Shown in pieces: positions 59,545-64,000 of a stretch of DNA of 64,000 nucleotides. The notes beneath the pieces are model-generated. The model did no database searches and was not told the DNA's origin. It worked only from the letters and a program-made list of their open reading frames with translations. Each line of letters starts with the position of its first letter. The first letter of the stretch is position 1. This stretch comes from Streptomyces sp. NBC_00178 (GTDB lineage: Bacteria; Actinomycetota; Actinomycetes; Streptomycetales; Streptomycetaceae), in contig NZ_CP108143.1 in the NCBI RefSeq assembly GCF_036206005.1, forward strand, positions 558,001-622,000, read 5' to 3'. Made by a program: the position numbers and the translations under genes.

Positions 59545-60528
59545 ATGGGAGCCGCTGACGGTTTCACGGATTCCGGAGAGCTCGACGGTCTGACCGTCTT
59601 CGACAGTGACGGCGAGAAGGTCGGCACGGTCGGGCGGGTGTACGTCGACGACGACACCGGCAAGCCGGACTGGATCACGGTCAAGACCGGCATGTTCGGC
59701 ATGAAGGAGAGCTTCGTGCCGCTCGCCGGAGCCCGTCGCGTGGGCTCCGACCTGCACATCTCGCATCCGAAGGAGCGCGTCAAGGAAGCCCCCCGGGTGG
59801 ACGCCGACGCGCACCTGTCCGTCGCCGAGGAGGAAGAGCTCTACCGGCACTACGGGCTGACCAGGAAGGCCGCCGGTGCGGGCGGAGACGCGCGCACGAC
59901 GTCCGGGACGGGCACCGCCGCCATGGGCGCCGCGGGCGCGGCCGGGGCAGCGGGTGCGGCCGGTACCGCCAAGGCCGGCCAGGCGAAGACCTCAGGCACC
60001 ACGGCCGGCATGGGTGCCGGGCCGGGCACCGGGAAGCACCGCGACATGGACACCTCGTCGACGTCGCGCCCGCTCGCGGGAGCCGGGGCCGAGCGTTCGG
60101 CCGCTGCCGGTGGCCGGGAGGAGATGATCCGTTCCGAGGAACAGCTCCAGGTCGGCACGGAGGAGTACGAGAGCGGCAGGGCCCGCCTGCACAAGTACGT
60201 CGTCACGGAGAACGTCACCAGGACGGTCCCCGTGTCCCACGAGGAGGTCCGTCTCGTACGCGAGCCCCTGAGGCCGGGCGAGAAGACGACGGGCAGCAAG
60301 GACCTCGGCGAACAGGACGTCGAAGTCACCCTCCACGCAGAGCGAGCCACCGTCCGCAAGGAGGCGGTCCCTGTGGAGCGGGTCCGTCTCGAGACCAGCA
60401 AGGTGACCGAACAGAAGGAAGTCTCCGCCGAGATCCGCAAGGAGAAGATCGACTACGCGGACGGCAAGGACGACATGGGCAGCGGCAAGGACATGGGCGG
60501 CGAGTTCGGCCAGGGACGTCGTCGCTGA
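59545..60528 (+). CDS. PRC-barrel plus DUF2382 stress-type protein
   Basis: A 327-residue protein. The N-terminal PRC-barrel (about 14-85) has 'DGLTVFDSDGEKVGTVGRVY' and 'PDWITVKTGMFGMKESFVPL'. A Gly/Ala-rich flexible linker (about 115-180, with repeated AAGAAGA) leads to a C-terminal DUF2382 domain with 'EEQLQVGTEEYESGRARLHK', 'VTENVTRTVPVSHEEV' and 'ETSKVTEQKEVSAEIRKEKI'. Such proteins are common in desiccation- or radiation-tolerant bacteria and in Streptomyces osmotic-stress sets; the biochemical role is unknown. The start has a full AGGAGG site. Confidence 0.92.
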   Translation: MGAADGFTDSGELDGLTVFDSDGEKVGTVGRVYVDDDTGKPDWITVKTGMFGMKESFVPLAGARRVGSDLHISHPKERVKEAPRVDADAHLSVAEEEELYRHYGLTRKAAGAGGDARTTSGTGTAAMGAAGAAGAAGAAGTAKAGQAKTSGTTAGMGAGPGTGKHRDMDTSSTSRPLAGAGAERSAAAGGREEMIRSEEQLQVGTEEYESGRARLHKYVVTENVTRTVPVSHEEVRLVREPLRPGEKTTGSKDLGEQDVEVTLHAERATVRKEAVPVERVRLETSKVTEQKEVSAEIRKEKIDYADGKDDMGSGKDMGGEFGQGRRR

Positions 60529-60568
60529 CCCCCTCACCCAGCGGCGACCGGCCGCGCGGCAGCAGCGA

Positions 60569-60601
60569 GGGGCGGGCCCGGGAAGTTCACGGGACCGCCC
60601 C
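60569..60601. terminator. Hairpin between convergent genes
   Basis: GGGGCGG-G-CCCG pairs with CGGG-A-CCGCCCC around a short loop, 40 bases after the PRC gene stop. Confidence 0.6.
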
Positions 60602-60718
60602 TTCGCCGTGCCCGCGCGGCCGAAGGACGTGGCTCGCCCCCGGCCCCGGGGACGGGCCGGCTCCGTGGACGGCCTTCCGGCGGACCCGTCGTCCGGCACC
60701 CCCGTCGCCGGGCACGCG

Positions 60719-60886
60719 TCACGGGCGAGGGCGGGGGCGAACCGATTCGCCGCGGTACACCGACGGCTTCGCGCACCGGCGCGACAGCACCGACACCGTC
60801 CCCCAGTAGGCGACCAGGACGACGCGGAGGCCGAGGGCCTCCAGGCTCTCGCCCAGCCGCACGCGTGCCGCGCGGACGGCGCTCAC
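60719..60886 (-). CDS. Possible small protein coupled to the acyl-CoA oxidase gene
   Basis: A 55-codon ORF whose GTG overlaps the upstream stop as GTGA (60883-60886). It would encode a basic N-terminus (VSAVRAARVRLGE), a short hydrophobic stretch (LRVVLVAYWGTVSVL) and an Arg/Pro tail. Overlap coupling and the hydrophobic core favour a gene; the short length and no recognised family argue against. I cannot assign a function. Confidence 0.3.
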   Translation of the reverse strand: MSAVRAARVRLGESLEALGLRVVLVAYWGTVSVLSRRCAKPSVYRGESVRPRPRP

Positions 60887-62769
60887 CGGGCATCCGCCGG
60901 ACCGGTGTGCCACGGCGCGCCGGGGTCGTCATAGGCGTCGGCGTAGTCCGCTCCGGCGATCGGCCAGTCCGCGAGCAGTTCGGCGGGCAGGGCGAAGGAG
61001 TCCGCGAGCTGCGGGGCGTGCGCGGCGACGGCCGCGATCAGTTCCTCGGTGCTCTCCGCCAGGGACTCGACCTGATCGGGGCTCAGGAATCCGGCGGCCA
61101 GCAGATCGCCGCTGTTGCGGGCCACCCACTCCAGGGCGAACAGCCGCTCCAGCTCGGCCACCCGGTCCCTCGCCTCGCCGTCGGGCAGCGTACGGCGCGC
61201 GTCGGCGTACGCCTCGGCCGCCTCGCGGTACGCGTAGGCCTCCACGCCCCGCAGGGCCGGCCCCGAGGCCGCGTTCCACCGCCCGAGGGCGTCCTCGTCC
61301 GGCGCTCGCAGCGCGCGTGCCCTGGCCCGGCCGAACCAGATGTCCTCGACGGCCGCCAGCAGCCGGCCGAGGAAGAGAGGGTCGTGCAGATCACCGGGCT
61401 CCGGGGCCCCGGTGCCGTCCTCGCCGGGGGCGGCAGCGAAGAGCATGTCCGCGGCGGCCTTGGCGAACAGGGCGATGTTGTCGCCCTCCGCCGTGATGGC
61501 GCCCTCCACCCCGGTGACCAGCTCGGTCATTCCGTTGTTCTCCAGCAGGGCCTGCGCACCGCAGCGTTCGCGACTCTGCACGATGACCTCGCGGGCACGC
61601 CAGGTGATCCAGGCCTTGCTCACGTCCACGAGCCTCACGGCCTCGGTCCGGCCGGCTTCGCCCGTGCTCGCCTCCCATCGGTCGTGCGCCCTGCGGTGCA
61701 GCAGGCTCATGGCGAAGACCGTGGCCATGGCCGAGGCGAGCGGGCCGTGGTGGGTCCGGTGGGCATTGACCGGCACCGGCATGGTGCCCCGGGAGCCCGG
61801 GATGAGCCGGTGTCCGCCGTAGCGCACGGCGACCGCCAGGGTGGCGCGGGCCGAGCCCGCCGCGCAGGCGCTCAGCGCGATCCGGCCCGGGGTGACCCGT
61901 CCGATCGCGGTCAGGAAGCGCCGCCGCCGGTCCCCCGGCTCGGTCCTGAACTCCCCACGGGGGCCGTCCCCCGCGTCGTCCCCGAGCAGCGCGTCCCGGG
62001 CGACGAACAGCCGGTCGAAGGACGTCAGGCAGTGGTCGACCGGGCTGCCCATCCGGGCCGGCAGCCGCCGCACCCGCACACCTGGCAGTGCCCGGACGTC
62101 GTCGGTGAGCCGCACCAGGAAAAGGCGTACGCCGTGGTCGGCGCCGTCGGCCAGCAGGCGCGCGGCGACCAGCCCGGACTTGGCGCCGCCCGCGGGGCTG
62201 GTGTTGGGCATGAACTTCTGCGCACCCGCGTTCGGGGTGTGCAGGACGAACCCGTCGCGCGCACGGTCGTAGGTGGCCGTGGTCTCCATGGCGGAGGCGT
62301 TGTTGCCGTGCGCGACCTCGGTGCAGAGGAAGGTCCCGATACGCCGCATCGAGAGGTGGTCGGAGAGGTCGCGGCGGCCGGTGGGGTCGTGGTCGAGCAG
62401 GCTGCCGAGGAAGAGGTTGTAGTGGATGCCCGCCACGGTGGTGAGCGCGGGGTCCACGGGGCCGAGCCAGGCGTGCAGGGCCGCGAGCGCCCGGAGATCG
62501 GCGGCGAGCCGCGCGCCGTTGTCGAGCGACCGGTTGAGGATCCGCAGCCGCTCGTAGGCGACCGCCAGGCGTTCGTCGGGTGTTCCCCCGGCGGGGCGGC
62601 GGAACGGTTCTGTGCTGATCAGCCGCTGCCAGAAGCCGTGTTCGCGGCGGAAGTCCGGACCGAGGAGGACGCCGGTCAGCAGCTCGGCGGTGGACGGCGG
62701 GGCGGTGTCGGTAAGGGTCACGGTCATACCGAGTTGAACGACCGGATCACGGGGAGGACACCCTGTCAT
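60883..62769 (-). CDS. Acyl-CoA dehydrogenase/oxidase family flavoenzyme
   Basis: A 628-residue protein with the fold of acyl-CoA oxidases. The N-terminal helical part includes 'FWQRLISTEPFRRP' and 'YERLRILNRSLDNG'. The FAD-domain stretch 'FLCTEVAHGNNASAMETTATYD' is quoted here by CTEVAHGNNASAMETTA, with the T/E and G residues typical of oxidases. Next come 'APNT-like' 'MPNTSPAGGAKSGLVAA' and a late 'ENNGMTELVTGVEGAITAEGDN' region. The usual acid 'E' of oxidases may be in TAEGDN. ATG 62769 overlaps the PfkB stop (ATGA); M15 (62727) is an alternative start with better family alignment. The substrate is unknown. Confidence 0.85.
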   Translation of the reverse strand: MTGCPPRDPVVQLGMTVTLTDTAPPSTAELLTGVLLGPDFRREHGFWQRLISTEPFRRPAGGTPDERLAVAYERLRILNRSLDNGARLAADLRALAALHAWLGPVDPALTTVAGIHYNLFLGSLLDHDPTGRRDLSDHLSMRRIGTFLCTEVAHGNNASAMETTATYDRARDGFVLHTPNAGAQKFMPNTSPAGGAKSGLVAARLLADGADHGVRLFLVRLTDDVRALPGVRVRRLPARMGSPVDHCLTSFDRLFVARDALLGDDAGDGPRGEFRTEPGDRRRRFLTAIGRVTPGRIALSACAAGSARATLAVAVRYGGHRLIPGSRGTMPVPVNAHRTHHGPLASAMATVFAMSLLHRRAHDRWEASTGEAGRTEAVRLVDVSKAWITWRAREVIVQSRERCGAQALLENNGMTELVTGVEGAITAEGDNIALFAKAAADMLFAAAPGEDGTGAPEPGDLHDPLFLGRLLAAVEDIWFGRARARALRAPDEDALGRWNAASGPALRGVEAYAYREAAEAYADARRTLPDGEARDRVAELERLFALEWVARNSGDLLAAGFLSPDQVESLAESTEELIAAVAAHAPQLADSFALPAELLADWPIAGADYADAYDDPGAPWHTGPADAR

Positions 62770-63713
62770 CCGGGGGCGGTCACGCTGGTCAGAGCGGTTG
62801 CCAGCTCCTCCCTGTCGGGAGGCAGCGCCCCGGCCCGGCCCACGGTCACGGCGGCCGACGCCACGGCGTGGCGCAGCACGTCACCGAGGACGGCGGGATC
62901 CGGCGTCCGGAGCCGTGCGCGCCCCCGTGCGCCCAGCAGACCGTGCGAGGCCAGGGCGTGGAGCGTGCCGGACATGAAGGCGTCGCCCGCGCCCACGGTG
63001 TCCTCGATCCGGACGGGCGGCGCGCCGACGCGCACCACGGTGTCGCGCAGGAACGCCAGCGCGCCGTCGGCGCCCATGGTGAGCAGGACGACCGACGGGC
63101 CCGAGCGCACCCAGCGGGCCGCCGCGCTCTCGGGGGCCTCATCGGGATACAGGCGCCGCAGGTCCTCGTCGCTGGCCTTGACGATGTCGCTCAGGGCGAC
63201 GAAGTGCTCGGCGCGGCGCACCGCGTGGGCGTGGTCGCCCATCAGCGCCGGACGCACGTTGGGGTCGTAGCTGACGGTCGCCGTGGCCCGCAGGTCCTCC
63301 ACGAGGCGCAGGACGGTGCCCGCGCCGGGTTCCAGTGCGGTGGCGACGGACCCGGTGTGCACGTGCAGCGGCAGCTCGCCGGGCCGGTCGACGTCACCCA
63401 GGGTCCAGGTGATGGCGAAGGTGTACGCGGCCCGGCCCTCGTCGTCGAGTTCGACCGTGGCCGCCGGGGTGGGCGCCCCGCTCCCGTCCGTCAGGACCCG
63501 CACCCCGGCCGACGCGAGGTGGTCCCTGATCAGCCGGCCGTCGGCGTCGGGGCCGAGCTGGGTCAGCAGTGTGGTGTCGCGGCCCAGCCGGGCCAGCCCG
63601 TACGCGACGTTCGCGGGGCTGCCGCCCGGATGGGTCCGGTCCGGCTCTCCCGGCGTCCTGACGATGTCGGCGACGCATTCGCCGATGACCAGCAGGGCGG
63701 GGCTGTCGGGCAT
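62766..63713 (-). CDS. PfkB-family carbohydrate kinase
   Basis: A 315-residue ribokinase/fructokinase-like sugar kinase. The first signature region is HPGGSPANVAYGLARLG (about 28-44), the anion-hole/catalytic signature EDTVGAGDAFMSG is near 241, and 'KASDEDLRRLYPDE' and 'VVLLTMGADGALAF' lie between. Fructokinase-type spacing fits best, but the sugar is not determined. The ATG has GGAGACC about ten bases upstream. It is the first gene of a two- or three-gene unit with the acyl-CoA oxidase-like enzyme, an unexpected pairing. Confidence 0.93.
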   Translation of the reverse strand: MPDSPALLVIGECVADIVRTPGEPDRTHPGGSPANVAYGLARLGRDTTLLTQLGPDADGRLIRDHLASAGVRVLTDGSGAPTPAATVELDDEGRAAYTFAITWTLGDVDRPGELPLHVHTGSVATALEPGAGTVLRLVEDLRATATVSYDPNVRPALMGDHAHAVRRAEHFVALSDIVKASDEDLRRLYPDEAPESAAARWVRSGPSVVLLTMGADGALAFLRDTVVRVGAPPVRIEDTVGAGDAFMSGTLHALASHGLLGARGRARLRTPDPAVLGDVLRHAVASAAVTVGRAGALPPDREELATALTSVTAPG

Positions 63714-63859
63714 GGGTGGCGGGTCTCCTGTGGGGGACGCGGGCTGCGGTGCCCGGCGGGAAACGGCGGTCGGGGTGCTGTGCTGACTGCCGCCGATTCT
63801 GCCCGGTGCACAGGAGCGTGCCTGACCAGGGGGTCGTCCCCGCGACCCGGGACCGGCGG

Positions 63860-64000
63860 TCAGGAGGAGGCTCCGCGCCCTTCCTCCCCGTACCGCTTCT
63901 CGAACTTCGCGACCTGCCCCTCGGTGTCGACCACCCGCGCCTTCCCGGTGAAGAACGGGTGGCTCTCCGCCGAGATCTCGACGTCGATGACCGGGTAGCT
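63860..64000 (-). CDS. rpmE2: 50S ribosomal protein L31 type B (partial, 5' end off window)
   Basis: The C-terminal 46 residues of L31. '[20 protein letters not shown]' and '[17 protein letters not shown]' match the type-B (zinc-free) L31 C-terminus, with no Cys in the visible part. In Streptomyces, zinc-free ribosomal paralogues are expressed under zinc limitation through Zur; the start and any Zur site lie beyond the right edge. The last residues (GRGASS) extend a little past the usual end. Confidence 0.85.
   Translation of the reverse strand, partial: SYPVIDVEISAESHPFFTGKARVVDTEGQVAKFEKRYGEEGRGASS

Overview
The window comes from the chromosome of a high-GC actinomycete, almost certainly a Streptomyces. 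Third codon positions are close to saturated with G/C, GTG starts are common, and many genes overlap by ATGA or GTGA. Content typical of the genus includes a chaplin, a MelC1/MelC2 tyrosinase pair, DUF6479, DUF6328, DUF1992 and DUF6325 proteins, a CebR-type cellulase operator and a type-B ribosomal protein L31. I saw no tRNA, rRNA, IS element, prophage or CRISPR array. Both window edges cut genes: a molybdenum hydroxylase large subunit on the left and L31 on the right.

Layout. (1) 1-2590, minus strand: a three-subunit PaoABC-like aldehyde/xanthine oxidoreductase plus a small unknown protein. (2) 3129-10513: housekeeping and stress-type genes (DUF6479, a CDF metal exporter, two VOC proteins, DUF6328, a GNAT acetyltransferase, DUF1992, a paralogous pair of small proteins, a tyrosine phosphatase, DUF6325/SHOCT). 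(3) 10704-15824: mutA-mutB-meaB, the adenosylcobalamin-dependent methylmalonyl-CoA mutase with its G-protein chaperone; mutA looks leaderless. (4) 16212-17354: a short Rho paralogue, convergent with pgm (17431-19077). (5) 19669-29045: eight tightly coupled genes for an exopolysaccharide (glycosyltransferases, initiating phosphoglycosyltransferase, polymerase, MurJ-like flippase, deacetylase, Wzz-like protein, BcsL/CelD-like acetyltransferase). (6) 29156-34642: a chaplin with an unusual His/acidic/Tyr tail behind a sigma-BldN-like promoter, then melC2/melC1, a P450, a secreted GH26-type hydrolase and an NmrA-like reductase. (7) 34665-43161: a membrane and sugar cluster (GT-C-like membrane protein, cytochrome-b/molybdopterin fusion, methyltransferase, DUF2064, GT2, two-component pair, NDP-sugar epimerase with a Cys-rich insert). 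(8) 43453-45509: dhaKLM, dihydroxyacetone kinase. (9) 45613-51473: a 1162-residue secreted phosphodiester glycosidase/metallophosphoesterase, a Nudix hydrolase and an ABC-F protein whose leader contains the short ORF MGRHYFFL. (10) 51777-57519: a GH6 cellulase with two GGGAGCGCTCCC operators, a SpoIIE/PP2C-like phosphatase, a GNAT protein and a Tat-type sulfite-oxidase-like enzyme behind a long leader. (11) 57586-64000: a beta-hydroxyacid dehydrogenase coupled to CbiZ (cobinamide salvage), a PRC/DUF2382 stress protein, an acyl-CoA oxidase-like enzyme coupled to a PfkB sugar kinase, and L31.

The most interesting signals are regulatory: the ABC-F leader peptide, the paired cellulase operators, the BldN-like chaplin promoter, likely leaderless starts, and the C-rich tandem repeat with an orphan hairpin upstream of the sulfite-oxidase-like gene. 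The most interesting coding features are the tailed chaplin beside a tyrosinase and an EPS operon, the short Rho paralogue, and the glycoconjugate-like cluster at 34.7-43.2 kb. All functional statements come from motif and family recognition by eye; no database search was run.
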